A DNA stretch of 64,000 bases from contig CAWCQQ010000003.1 in NCBI GenBank assembly GCA_963797675.1, positions 205,940 through 269,939 on the forward strand, in the 5' to 3' direction. The stretch's first letter is position 1. The number at the start of each line of letters is the position of its first letter. A model generated the notes under the pieces. It made no database searches, was not told the origin of the DNA, and saw only the letters and a program-made list of their open reading frames with translations. This DNA comes from DASQPR01 sp963797675 (GTDB lineage: Bacteria; Actinomycetota; Actinomycetes; Mycobacteriales; Micromonosporaceae). This document shows, piece after piece, positions 7,988 through 16,721 of this stretch. A program made the position numbers and the translations under genes.

Positions 7988-9141
7988 TAAGGGTGCGACC
8001 CGATCTGTAGCTCGGTCGGTCCGGTCTGGTCATCGTCCATCAGTGGCAACTCCGCGGGTCCCGCGTCCAGTTCGGCATCCGTCTGCTCCGACGCGTGACC
8101 TGTCGGTTGCTTGCGCCGCATCTGTGGCAGCATGCGCTGGCCACGGTCGAGCGCCGAGGTTCCCCTCTCCCGGAACGAGCCGAGCAAAGGACCGGCCGAA
8201 CCCTTGACCTTGTCGACGTAGAGGCCCGCCGTCTCGCGCGCCTCCTTCGTGAACGAGGCCGTCGAGTCGTCGGCCCGCAGTGGATAGTCGCCGCAGAGGA
8301 TGTCCTCGTACTCGTCGCTCAATGCCCAGCGGTGCAGCTCACCTACCCGCACCACCACCAGCGGATGGCTTTGATCACGAATGAGCATGAAGCGGATGAC
8401 GTTGTCACGCAGATCGCCGATCTGGCCGAACTCTTCGGCTTGGGCGAGAAACTCCGCCACGTTCATCTCGTGCAGATGTGCACCGCCAGCCAACTTCATC
8501 AGGGCACGTAGGCTCGCGCCCGGGTCCTGGGACACCAGGAGGCCGGCCCGGTCGCTCGACAGCTCCGACTTACGGAACCATTCGTCGAGTGCGGCCTGGA
8601 GAGCCTGCATCGTGAGGCCGCCGAGCGGCACTGCGGCGACCATCGCACCGATCACCACGAGCATCTGGGCCATCGTGTGGTAGACCGAGTGGGCGCTCAT
8701 CGCGTGGCCCACTTCGTGACCGATCACGAACTGCAGCTCGTCGGCGTCCATCATGTCAACGAGACCGGTAGTGAGCACGATGAACGGCTCGTTCGAGCCG
8801 AAGGTGAACGCGTTGGCGTCGGGGCTCCGACGGATGTACATCTCCGGCAGGCGATCGAGGTCGAGCGTGTCCACGGCGTGGCGCAGGATGTCGTGTAGCG
8901 GAGCGAACTGGCGCTGGCTGGTACGGACGGCCGATGCGAGGTACTCCATGCGGAAGGCGCGGTCGGAGTACATGCCGTAGAGCTTCTTGATCGCAGTGTC
9001 GACGCCGGGCAGCTTCCGCAGCGCGAGGATAGCGGCGGTGTCGGCGGGGTGTTCGTACGCCCGCGACGAGATCCCGGGGAACCGCAGAACCCGCGTGGCG
9101 AGTGCCGGGAGATTACCGTGTGCCGCCGATTGATCACCCAT
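7987..9141 (-). CDS. M48-family zinc metalloprotease
   Basis: A 384-residue protein related to Ste24/HtpX peptidases. Zinc ligands sit in IGHEVGHAMSAH (HExxH at residues 142-146); the third ligand Glu is in the following ELSSDRAG motif (about residue 192). Between them is a hydrophobic segment (MLVVIGAMVAAVPLGGL) that probably contacts the membrane. The N-terminal region (FPGISSRAYEHPAD) is typical of actinobacterial members, and the C-terminal 80 residues are charged and probably disordered. HtpX-like enzymes degrade damaged membrane proteins; the exact substrate here is unknown. The TAG stop at 7989-7987 lies at the right border of the insertion sequence, yet is re-created with or without the element, so the protein is full length. 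Confidence 0.92.
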   Translation of the reverse strand: MGDQSAAHGNLPALATRVLRFPGISSRAYEHPADTAAILALRKLPGVDTAIKKLYGMYSDRAFRMEYLASAVRTSQRQFAPLHDILRHAVDTLDLDRLPEMYIRRSPDANAFTFGSNEPFIVLTTGLVDMMDADELQFVIGHEVGHAMSAHSVYHTMAQMLVVIGAMVAAVPLGGLTMQALQAALDEWFRKSELSSDRAGLLVSQDPGASLRALMKLAGGAHLHEMNVAEFLAQAEEFGQIGDLRDNVIRFMLIRDQSHPLVVVRVGELHRWALSDEYEDILCGDYPLRADDSTASFTKEARETAGLYVDKVKGSAGPLLGSFRERGTSALDRGQRMLPQMRRKQPTGHASEQTDAELDAGPAELPLMDDDQTGPTELQIGSHP

Positions 9142-9417
9142 ACGCGAGACCCTAGCCGCGACGAAGAGCGACAGAATCCACCGAACGCGTCATCGCCGCA
9201 TCCATCGGGGTACCGGGCTGCGCCGCCCGGTTGTCAGCGCGATCGCGCGGCCGAGCAACAGGCCTTTACAAAGCGTTCCGGCGGTCGTACCGCTGGATCA
9301 TGGTGGTGGCACGTCGGCACGGGAACTGGTCACCCGAAAGGATTTCACAAACGTGGCGGCAGCATGGACAGGCATAGGGGCCGCCATCTGGTCGCCGGAC
9401 ACCTACGAGGCGATCGG

Positions 9418-9837
9418 TCAGGAGCCGTCTGCGAGGTGGATGGCGTTGTCCAGCCCACGCAACTTCTCGGCAGACAGCACACCCACCCGCTCGATCAGGT
9501 AGGCGGCGGAGATCGTCAGCATCCACGTACAAAAGATCACTCCGGCTTTGGGAAACGCGACCCGCACGACGCCCTCACGCGCAAGCCCTTCCTCAATCCC
9601 GATCGACACCTCGACACCGATCGCAGCAACGGCAGGGCCGGCCGCGTCGATAAGCCGGCGCCGTTGTTCCACGTCGATCGCATCCTCGCCGGACATCACC
9701 AAGAATCCACGCTTCTGCGCGGAAGTAGCCGGAACAACGATCTCCACGGCTTGAAAATCCGGCCCCGCACCACCGGACAAGAGGACGACCGGCCGCTTCT
9801 CGTCGATCTGAGCCCACCAGACTTCGCCGCGCTCCAT
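9418..9837 (-). CDS. PemK/MazF-family toxin-like protein
   Basis: A 139-residue protein of the MazF/PemK endoribonuclease fold. The N-terminal signature is MERGEVWWAQIDEKRPVVLL, followed by the beta strand EIVVPATSA and a C-terminal helix (GVLSAEKLRGLDNAIHLAD) that caps the barrel. The family cuts mRNA at short sequences and is normally neutralised by a small co-transcribed antitoxin. The ATG at 9837 is preceded by GGGGAAG. A longer reading of the same frame is unsupported junk. I see no antitoxin-like gene upstream (198 bp, then a zinc-ribbon protein on the other strand) or downstream. The middle part is longer than in classical MazF, as in many actinobacterial relatives, so ribonuclease activity is not certain. 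Confidence 0.85.
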   Translation of the reverse strand: MERGEVWWAQIDEKRPVVLLSGGAGPDFQAVEIVVPATSAQKRGFLVMSGEDAIDVEQRRRLIDAAGPAVAAIGVEVSIGIEEGLAREGVVRVAFPKAGVIFCTWMLTISAAYLIERVGVLSAEKLRGLDNAIHLADGS

Positions 9838-10044
9838 ATCTTCCCCAACACTGTCGATCCGCGAATGTATGGAATCAGGGTGGCACAAGGCGTGTTCCGT
9901 GACGGGTGAACGGTCGCTACCACCAGCAGATCTGGGCGGCCGATCAGACACTGTCCGACTCACCTTGACGCTCGTATCCAACCATCGGTCTGGAACGGGG
10001 TGGACAGGCCGGTGACTTGGCCCGACACTGCGTAGGTGATCGAC

Positions 10045-10299
10045 GTGACCTCGGCATCTGTGACAGTAGTGGCCTGTCCCACCTGTGGTGATCGGGAGCA
10101 TCGCCAGCGGCCGGTCTGGACGAGAACCGGCGGGCTCGGCGGGCCGCTGCTGTACCGCCGACAGGTGCGCTGCCAGGAGTGCCGTACGGTCTTCGACTCC
10201 GGTACCGGCCAGGTAGCTCGCCGCAGTGCCCTGATCGCAGCGCTGAGCCTCGGCACGGTGCTCCTCATATTTGTGCTGGCGCTGGCGTTCCTCCCCTGA
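10045..10299 (+). CDS. Small zinc-ribbon membrane protein
   Basis: An 84-residue protein with two Cys pairs (ACPTCGD and RCQECRTV) separated by a basic linker, forming a likely zinc ribbon, and one C-terminal transmembrane helix (IAALSLGTVLLIFVLALAFL). GTG at 10045 has an AGGTG-type ribosome site at a suitable distance; GTG 10036 would add three residues. The topology suggests a cytoplasmic metal-binding head on a membrane anchor. It lies 52 bp before a multi-pass membrane protein on the same strand and may share its transcript. No specific function can be given. Confidence 0.65.
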   Translation: MTSASVTVVACPTCGDREHRQRPVWTRTGGLGGPLLYRRQVRCQECRTVFDSGTGQVARRSALIAALSLGTVLLIFVLALAFLP

Positions 10300-10351
10300 G
10301 CCTCGGATTACCGAGCCTCGTCCTTGCCACCTTCAACTTTCGAGGAATCCC

Positions 10352-11107
10352 TTGTCTATTCCGCCGTTCCCATCGCCCGTCGCCGAGCCGTCGCGACCGG
10401 GCGGCACCGGTCCCGTGTGGAACACCGCCGCCGCAGCCGGAGTCGGCGTGCTCGTGATCGCGTTTATCGCGGCCGCGGTCGGCCAGATCTTCTGGCTGCG
10501 CCAGGGCGCCGCGGACGCAACCACGCTCGGCACACTCATCTCCGGATCGCCCTCGCCCGACGCGCTGGCCACGTTCCGCACGACACTCGAGGCGCACCTC
10601 ACGGCCATGCACACGATGTCCGTGCTCTACCAGGCCGCGTTCTGGGTCATGTTCATCGCGTTCTTCGGCTGGCAGGCCATTCTCCGTTCCCACCTCAGGG
10701 CGATGGGCCGGTCATTCGACCGGCGCAGCACGAAAGCCTGGCTGGTGTGGCGCGTCGGTATGGTCATCTCGATCGTCATGATTTTCGTGGCCCAAGACGG
10801 CGTCGCCACCATCCCGGACGCGATCGCATCGACCTATCACAGGCTGATGGCCTACTACGCGGTGCGGGCCCTGGTCGGCGCCGCCTACCTGTGGGTCGTC
10901 TACAGCGTCTGGCGCTCGGCCGGCGCAGAGTTCGCGACCCTGCCGGCTACGTCGGTCGGGCGCGTGTCGGTCGCGGACCGCCCACCGATCCCCATGAGAT
11001 ACCCGCTGGCACCGCAGGGCTATCCGGCTGTTCAGCCGCCGAATCCGAACGAGCCGAGCCCATGGTCGGCGCCCGCGTCAACGACCGCTGAATCCCCGCA
11101 AGCCTGA
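10352..11107 (+). CDS. DUF4328-like multi-pass membrane protein
   Basis: A 251-residue integral membrane protein. The start is a TTG at 10352, decided by the ribosome site GAGGAA at 10342-10347. Earlier in-frame ATG codons (10271) read through another gene and lack such a site. Four hydrophobic segments are visible at about residues 28-48, 90-110, 135-155 and 175-195. Between the first two is an extracytoplasmic loop with SPSPDALATFRTTLEAHLTA. The C-terminal tail is Pro-rich (YPLAPQGYPAVQPPNPNEP). The arrangement resembles the DUF4328 proteins common in actinobacteria, whose function is unknown. The family name is a judgement from layout, not from a profile search. Confidence 0.7.
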   Translation: MSIPPFPSPVAEPSRPGGTGPVWNTAAAAGVGVLVIAFIAAAVGQIFWLRQGAADATTLGTLISGSPSPDALATFRTTLEAHLTAMHTMSVLYQAAFWVMFIAFFGWQAILRSHLRAMGRSFDRRSTKAWLVWRVGMVISIVMIFVAQDGVATIPDAIASTYHRLMAYYAVRALVGAAYLWVVYSVWRSAGAEFATLPATSVGRVSVADRPPIPMRYPLAPQGYPAVQPPNPNEPSPWSAPASTTAESPQA

Positions 11108-11252
11108 CCGTCGCCACGGCCCGGTACGGCAGCCGAAGGCTGACCGTGGTTAGCCGTCGTTGACGCTGGCACGGGCACCCTCAGCGAACGGCTCGCGGTG
11201 GGATGGATATCCGGTCGACGTGAACAATCAAAGGATCTTGGTTGCGGTCGTT

Positions 11253-11629
11253 GACGGGCCATCCTCATCAAGGCGTTTCTCACCGAGAAGCGGCGGGGTT
11301 GGTCGCGGGTTCGCCTGGTTGCCGAAATGCCCGACTCGCCGGCGGCCGGGTCGGTCGACATCGCCGCGAGGCTCACCGTACGGAACGCGCTCGACGCGGT
11401 GCCGAAACGGCAGCGAGCCGCCCTCGTCCTGCGATTCCTGCATGACCTGCCGGTGCCCGAGGTGGCCGCCATTCTGGGCTGCACGGAAGGCACGGTCAAG
11501 AGCCAGACATTCCACGGCCTGGCCACCATGCGTCGCCTGCTCGGCGAGTTCGCTCCGAGGACACGGACGGCGACGACGAGGACCGTGATGACCGGCTCGG
11601 ACAGTGATGACGGACATGGAGAGCGATGA
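11253..11629 (+). pseudogene. ECF sigma factor remnant (region 4 only)
   Basis: The 3' part of an extracytoplasmic-function RNA polymerase sigma factor of the SigE-like type. The linker (RAILIKAFLTEKRRGWSRVR) is followed by region 4: ALDAVPKRQRAALVLRFLHD and the recognition helix VAAILGCTEGTVKSQTFHGLATMRRLL. The frame is closed by TGA at 11252, and region 2, needed to bind the -10 element and core polymerase, is not found in any frame between 11107 and 11252. The longest ATG reading (11327) gives 100 residues with region 4 alone. Its stop overlaps the next start as ATGA, showing it was once the first gene of a sigma/anti-sigma-type operon. A functional truncated regulator cannot be excluded. 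Confidence 0.75.
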
Positions 11630-12858
11630 CTGACATGGAGTTCGATGTGCAAGCCGCTCAGCTGCTCGAGCCCCTCCAGGATGACGATCGGCCAGCGCCG
11701 CCGCCGGCGTACGACATGGCGGTCGCGATCCGCTCCGGCTCACGGATCCGCACAATGCACGTGTTAGCCGCGTCGGTCGCCGCGCTCGTCGTCGTGGCTA
11801 TAGCCGCCACGGCCGCCATGCTGGGCGGCCAGTCGCATGATGGACGAGTGCCCGCTGCGGCCACGGAAACGATGATTCCGAACCCGACCTCCACCATCAC
11901 GACCTCCGATCTGCCGATGGCGCCGTGCACCCTCACGACCCTTCCGCTCCCGGCCACGATGGGCAAGTTCACCGCCCTCGGGCAGGCCACCACGGATCCG
12001 ACCGGGAAGTATGTCCTCGAAAGCTTCTTCGACGAGAACACAACCGGACCCGTTCAGGTTCGGATTGTGCTCTGGCATGACGGCATCGCCCAGGTGCTGC
12101 CGGTCCCCACCGGTGGCGCCGGCGGGATCGCCGTTAACTCATCCGGAACCGTTATCGGCGGCGAGGGCTTTTCGCCCGGTCATGTTCCGTTCCAACCGCC
12201 GTGGATGTACGCGGACGGGCAACTGACCTACCTCGATGACACCGGCCTGGTCGAGGCGACGCCGGATGCGATCAACTCTGTTGGCGATATCGCCGGAACC
12301 GCAACCGACGCGACCGGTAGCTTGACGGCCGTCATATGGCCGGGCGGGCAACCGAACCATTTCATCGCCGTGCCCGGTTCCCGCAACGGATTCATCTTCG
12401 CGATCACCGATGACCGCACTCTCGTCGGCCACCTACCCGCCGGACCGACCGTATGGCGTCCGACCGGATCCACCTGGACGCACCAGACCCTGCGTAGCGG
12501 CACACCCGATCCGGATGCCGAGATTCTCGCCATTCAGGGCGATCACATGGTCGGAGTTGCGAACTACTACGGCTACACATTCGCGGTGGCGTGGACCGCG
12601 GGAGCGACCACACCGTCCTACGTCGGTCCGGCTACGGTGGCCACCGAGCTGAGCGGGGTCGCGGTGGACGGCGACGCGGTCGGCTACTTCAGCGACAACG
12701 TAGACAACCAAATGAGCGGCATCCGGCTCCACGACGGCAAGATCGAGCGGTTGCCGGACCCGGCCGATCGCATGAACACGGACGCCGTTGCGATCTCGAC
12801 CGACGGGCACACGATCGTCGGCACCAACTCCACTCACGCACTCGAATGGCACTGCTGA
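11626..12858 (+). CDS. Membrane-anchored protein with HAF-like propeller repeats
   Basis: A 410-residue protein translationally coupled to the sigma remnant (ATGA). It has a 45-residue cytoplasmic N-terminus (FDVQAAQLLEPLQDDDRPAPP), one transmembrane helix (MHVLAASVAALVVVAIAATAAML, about 44-66) and a large outer domain. The outer domain consists of repeated beta units with alternating Asn/Asp-Gly turns, such as GGIAVNSSGTVIGG, DAINSVGDIAGTAT, FAITDDRTLVGH and GVAVDGDAVGYF, resembling the HAF repeats of extracellular beta-propellers. Position and topology fit a membrane partner (anti-sigma-like sensor) for the ECF factor, but a classical zinc anti-sigma motif is not present. With the sigma factor truncated, its signalling role may be lost. 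Confidence 0.75.
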   Translation: MTDMEFDVQAAQLLEPLQDDDRPAPPPAYDMAVAIRSGSRIRTMHVLAASVAALVVVAIAATAAMLGGQSHDGRVPAAATETMIPNPTSTITTSDLPMAPCTLTTLPLPATMGKFTALGQATTDPTGKYVLESFFDENTTGPVQVRIVLWHDGIAQVLPVPTGGAGGIAVNSSGTVIGGEGFSPGHVPFQPPWMYADGQLTYLDDTGLVEATPDAINSVGDIAGTATDATGSLTAVIWPGGQPNHFIAVPGSRNGFIFAITDDRTLVGHLPAGPTVWRPTGSTWTHQTLRSGTPDPDAEILAIQGDHMVGVANYYGYTFAVAWTAGATTPSYVGPATVATELSGVAVDGDAVGYFSDNVDNQMSGIRLHDGKIERLPDPADRMNTDAVAISTDGHTIVGTNSTHALEWHC

Positions 12859-12916
12859 ACCGCACGTCCGTCCAGCCCCACGCCCGACACCTGCTTCATT
12901 GCACGGCACCGGGACG

Positions 12917-15439
12917 TCAACGCCGGGCCACCGCCATCACCGTACGGACGTCGAGACCGGCGCCCATCCGCCCAGATCCAGCAAGGCGCTGCGGCCGCAT
13001 CGAGTTCAGACTCAGCCGGATGAGAAGGCGACGCCGCCGGCCGTACTGGCTGATCATGGCGCGCCGGATGGACTCGACGCCGGCCCAGTACGCCCGGACG
13101 TCGCCGTCGGACGGATCATCCGGCCCGTACACGGCGAGGTCGGCGGCATCGGCCAGCGCTCGGATCCGCATCTCCGTGTCGGGCGAGTACGCCTGCCGGG
13201 CCGGTCCGAGCGCCGGCGGCGTACCGGCGGGCAGGGCAACCGTCACCCCGACGTCGGCCGGCGCCGTACCCCGGCGCAGCAGCCGGAACGTCGTGCCCCG
13301 ATGCCGACCGGGCGCGTCGCTGCGGCCGGCGACCGGCGGCGCGTTGCCGACGCCCAGCAGCAGATCGGCCTGCTGCTGGCGGGTACGCCCGGGCGGCAGT
13401 TCGAGGCCGGAGTCGCGCGCCAGGTCGACGAGTTCCCGCCATCCGCCGGCGTACCGATTGGCGGGCGATCCGGTGGTCCGCCGCAGCCTGCGTCGGCGCC
13501 GTTTCCAGCCCAGGACGGCGCCCGCCAGCAACACGACCAAGGCGATCGGTGGACCGGCCCAGATCGCGATCGGCGCCAGGACGGCCCAGATCCGGGCTAG
13601 CAGCGACGGTTTTCCGGGACGCTTCGGCGGCAGTACGGTCTCGTTGGACTGCTGATCGGGGGCGGACGTCGGACGGTGTACGGCGTTCGGCGGCGGTACG
13701 ACCGCGGCGTTGACGTTCTGCGTCTCCTGCGGTGGCTGCTGATCGGGCTTCTTCGACTGATCCGGCATGAAGTCGGTCTCCGGTATCGGCACCCAGGAAC
13801 CGTCCGCGACGTGTACCTCCACCCAGGCGTGGATATCCTGGCCGCGGACGCTGCCGTCGGCCTCCGGACGGGCACCGAACACGACCCGGGCCGGAATGCC
13901 GAGATTGTTGGCGACCAGTGCGTAGACGGCGGCGTACTGCTCGTCGTCGCCGACCGGCTGTGGGCCGTTGACGAATGACGACAGCCGGCCGAGGCTGTGG
14001 CCGGGTAGGAACTGCGTCTCGTTGACGCCGCCGTCGCTGTACGCCCCGGTATTGCGCAGGAAGTCGCCGACCGCCTTCAGCTGCGCCGTCAATCCCGTCG
14101 CCGCGGTGGTCCACGTTGCGATGTGCGCACCGAGCAGCGACTGCGCGTTCTCGGTCAGCGCCGGCTCGCTGTACGGCTGCGCGTCGGCGGGCATCGTCGG
14201 TGTAGACAGCACGGTCGCGAACGTGTAGCGGTCGCCGGTGCGCAACCGGCCGGTGACGATGCCGTCCTCGCCGGCCCGGTTGAAGTGCAGCGTGCCGCCG
14301 GCTGCCGCATGCCCGAGGTCGACATCGACGACCGTGCCGGCGTCCGGCAGCCACGCGCTCAGGTCGGGCTGCGCCGCATAGGCCGGTGCGATCGTGACGC
14401 TGACGGTGACCTCGCCACCGGTGGGGGTCGAGATCTGCGTACCGACGCGTTGGAACTGGTCACCGGCCGCACCGTTGGCGGCCCGCCAGACCAGTCCGTC
14501 GTAGTCGTCCAGCGAGGCGATCCGGACCGTGGCACCCGCCGGCAGACCGTGCACGGTGAACAGCGTCTGGTCGTACAGGCTGTTCGCGGCCTTCGTGTAT
14601 TTACGGAACCCGACGAGCGGGCTCGGATATTCGTTGATGTCGAACGGCGGCACGATCTGATCGCGCAGTACCGTCCGGCCGACCGCATGCGCGCCCGGCA
14701 GCACCGGACCGAGCGCCGCGGCACCGAGCGCGGCGAGGAGCAGCAAGGAGCCGGCGGTCGCGAACCGCGCCAGCCGACGGGTGCCGCGGACGGCCAGCGG
14801 CCGCGTCCGGTGTCGCCGGATCGCGATCCAGCACAGCGACAGGACCGCGAACGCCACACCGTCGGGCAGTTCGGCGCCGGGCGTGTCGGTACCGAATGCG
14901 ATGGTGGCCCCGAGTACCGCGATCGGCACTACGACCGGCGCGGTTGCCAGCGCGAGCGCCTTCGGACCGGTGGATCGTTTCGCCGCCGGCAGCGCCTGGG
15001 CCAGCAGATATCCGACGCTGCCGCAGAGCAGGCCGAGGATGAACGGGATGACCACCAGCGGGTCGCCGACCGCAACCGGAGGCAGCGTGGTGAGCAGCTG
15101 CTTCCAGCCGAACACGGCGCTGATCGACAGCGCGTGCACGGTCGACGGTGCAAACGGCGATTGACCAGGCAGCACCACCAGGTCACCGACGAGCAGGAAC
15201 GCGATCATCACGGCCGCGGCCACCACAATCACCGGCTGGCGCAGCGCGCGCAGCGCCAGGCTGATCACCAGACCGATCAACAGACCCAAACCTCCGATCA
15301 GGAGGTACGCGTTACCGGAGAACGTGTTCCGGAAGCCGAGCAGTGCCAGCATGCCGAGCACCGCCACTGCACCGGCGTCCACGAGCGCCGCATTCGATAG
15401 GTGCAGCCGGTTCATCCGTGCACTCTCGCTCTTACTCAC
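12917..15439 (-). CDS. TgpA-like transglutaminase-fold membrane protein (catalytic Cys absent)
   Basis: An 840-residue protein. At least seven transmembrane helices lie in residues 17-240 (DUF3488-like). An extracellular transglutaminase fold follows at about residues 470-570, and a further helix and a cytoplasmic DUF4129-like tail come after about residue 640. The His of the triad is visible in GQDIHAWVEVH, with acidic partners in ADGSWVPIPETD. The nucleophile position, normally G-x-C-x-x-[FY]-A, reads VGDDEQYAAV, so Cys is replaced by Asp. GTG at 15439 overlaps the DUF58 stop (GTGA). With the DUF58 and MoxR genes it forms the conserved MoxR-DUF58-TgpA trio found in many actinobacteria, here beside a kinase/FHA/PP2C set. 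The role is probably binding or remodelling of envelope peptides rather than cross-linking. Confidence 0.85.
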   Translation of the reverse strand: MSKSESARMNRLHLSNAALVDAGAVAVLGMLALLGFRNTFSGNAYLLIGGLGLLIGLVISLALRALRQPVIVVAAAVMIAFLLVGDLVVLPGQSPFAPSTVHALSISAVFGWKQLLTTLPPVAVGDPLVVIPFILGLLCGSVGYLLAQALPAAKRSTGPKALALATAPVVVPIAVLGATIAFGTDTPGAELPDGVAFAVLSLCWIAIRRHRTRPLAVRGTRRLARFATAGSLLLLAALGAAALGPVLPGAHAVGRTVLRDQIVPPFDINEYPSPLVGFRKYTKAANSLYDQTLFTVHGLPAGATVRIASLDDYDGLVWRAANGAAGDQFQRVGTQISTPTGGEVTVSVTIAPAYAAQPDLSAWLPDAGTVVDVDLGHAAAGGTLHFNRAGEDGIVTGRLRTGDRYTFATVLSTPTMPADAQPYSEPALTENAQSLLGAHIATWTTAATGLTAQLKAVGDFLRNTGAYSDGGVNETQFLPGHSLGRLSSFVNGPQPVGDDEQYAAVYALVANNLGIPARVVFGARPEADGSVRGQDIHAWVEVHVADGSWVPIPETDFMPDQSKKPDQQPPQETQNVNAAVVPPPNAVHRPTSAPDQQSNETVLPPKRPGKPSLLARIWAVLAPIAIWAGPPIALVVLLAGAVLGWKRRRRRLRRTTGSPANRYAGGWRELVDLARDSGLELPPGRTRQQQADLLLGVGNAPPVAGRSDAPGRHRGTTFRLLRRGTAPADVGVTVALPAGTPPALGPARQAYSPDTEMRIRALADAADLAVYGPDDPSDGDVRAYWAGVESIRRAMISQYGRRRRLLIRLSLNSMRPQRLAGSGRMGAGLDVRTVMAVARR

Positions 15440-16707
15440 GCCACATCTCCTCGCGCGAGCAGCCCACGGAGATCCTCGAGTCGGGCCAGGGTGAGTGCGG
15501 TCGGATGGGACACCGACACGACCGCGGAGCTGGCGACCGGATCGACGCGCAGGATGGTCACCCGGACGGCCGGTGAGAGCTGAGTCGCCGCTCGGCGGAG
15601 CGCGTGGAACGTGCGGTTCGCGCCGGTGATGATGATCGCGTACGTCGCGTCCGGTGCGGTACGCCCGGCCAGCGCAACCTGTGCGGCGAGGCGACGGTTG
15701 CCGGTCTCGGCGCGGGCGAAGACGTCGAGGATGCGGTTGGAGACCGCCTCCCGGCTGCGAATCCGGCGGGTCGGCTGGTCGGCGATGAGAAGCGAGACGT
15801 CGAGTTCGTCGATGGTGGCCTGCAGTGCCACCGAGGCACCGACCGAGATGGCGGTCTCGAACTCGTCGTCGTCCACGTAGGACGATGCGCTGCCGTCGAC
15901 GATCACCAGCAGATGCGTACGCCGGGTGTCTCGGAATTGGCGTACCAGGAACTTTCCGCCCGGCACGGCCGAGCCGACCTTCGCCGACGACCGCCAGTGG
16001 ATGTAGCGGCGGTCGTCGCCGGGCACGTATTCGCGCAACGCGTGGAACGCGAGGTCGCTCATGGACACGTCCTCGGTGGTCCGGCCTTCCAGGTCACGCA
16101 GCAGCCCGGAGCCGAACGGCTGCAGCCGCGTGGTGCGCGGGTGGACGAACACCTCGGTCTGCTCGGCCCAGGAGACCTGGCGGCGGACCAGGCCGATGGG
16201 GTCGCCGCGGACCGAGGTCGCGGGACCGATCGGGATGACACCGCGCCGGCGGCCCGCGACGGTGAGCCCGGTCTCGAACGTCGCACCGGCCACCATCGCG
16301 TTCGGCAGCGCGACCGGTACGAGCGCCGGACCGACCACGATCTCCATGGTCAGCATCAGCAGCCGCCGGGCGGACAGGTTGGTGACCCGGACGCCGACCT
16401 GGATGGACTCGCCGACCACCATGCGTCGCCGCGATGGGTCGATGTCGATCCGCAGTGCGGTGCGGCCGATCGCCAGCAGCGTACAGAACACGAGGGTGAG
16501 CAGGCCGGTGACGGCGGACAGGGTCAACTCGATCCAGCCGAGACGCGCGCCGACGAGCCACGCCGCGACCGAGCCGATCAGCACCAGCCAGCCGAGGCCG
16601 GTGACGGCGGACAGCAGCCCGAGACGGCTGGTCACGGTACGGACTCGGTCGGCGAGCGCGACCGGGCCGGGGACGGTGGGTACGGGCAGGGTGGCGGGTC
16701 CGGGCAT
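15436..16707 (-). CDS. DUF58 (VWA-like) protein
   Basis: A 423-residue protein. The ATG at 16707 has GGAG eight bases upstream, and a longer reading overlapping moxR is unsupported. Two N-terminal membrane helices (about residues 23-65: GLLSAVTGLGWLVLIGSVAA and LTLSAVTGLLTLVFCTLLAI) precede a beta-rich region. The DUF58 signature follows (DLAFHALREYVPGDDRRYIHWRSSAK), and then a VWA-like fold with the metal-binding DGSAS sequence (LLVIVDGSASSY). DUF58 proteins act with MoxR ATPases, which remodel VWA-type clients. It is coupled at both ends: 15 bp after moxR, and GTGA with the transglutaminase-like gene. Confidence 0.88.
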   Translation of the reverse strand: MPGPATLPVPTVPGPVALADRVRTVTSRLGLLSAVTGLGWLVLIGSVAAWLVGARLGWIELTLSAVTGLLTLVFCTLLAIGRTALRIDIDPSRRRMVVGESIQVGVRVTNLSARRLLMLTMEIVVGPALVPVALPNAMVAGATFETGLTVAGRRRGVIPIGPATSVRGDPIGLVRRQVSWAEQTEVFVHPRTTRLQPFGSGLLRDLEGRTTEDVSMSDLAFHALREYVPGDDRRYIHWRSSAKVGSAVPGGKFLVRQFRDTRRTHLLVIVDGSASSYVDDDEFETAISVGASVALQATIDELDVSLLIADQPTRRIRSREAVSNRILDVFARAETGNRRLAAQVALAGRTAPDATYAIIITGANRTFHALRRAATQLSPAVRVTILRVDPVASSAVVSVSHPTALTLARLEDLRGLLARGDVA

Positions 16708-16721
16708 GGCGGTCGCTCCGA

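Noticed and set aside
7173..8207. Pro/Arg/His-rich 344-codon frame over the transposase
   Set aside because: Out-of-frame reading of the transposase gene that crosses the IS border into the M48 gene; no plausible protein features.
9353..9502. Short plus-strand frame of 49 codons (MAAAWTGIGAAIWSPDTY...) with AAAGGA in front
   Set aside because: It reads fairly protein-like and has a ribosome site, but it runs antisense into the MazF-like gene and has no recognisable relative; too weak to list as a gene.
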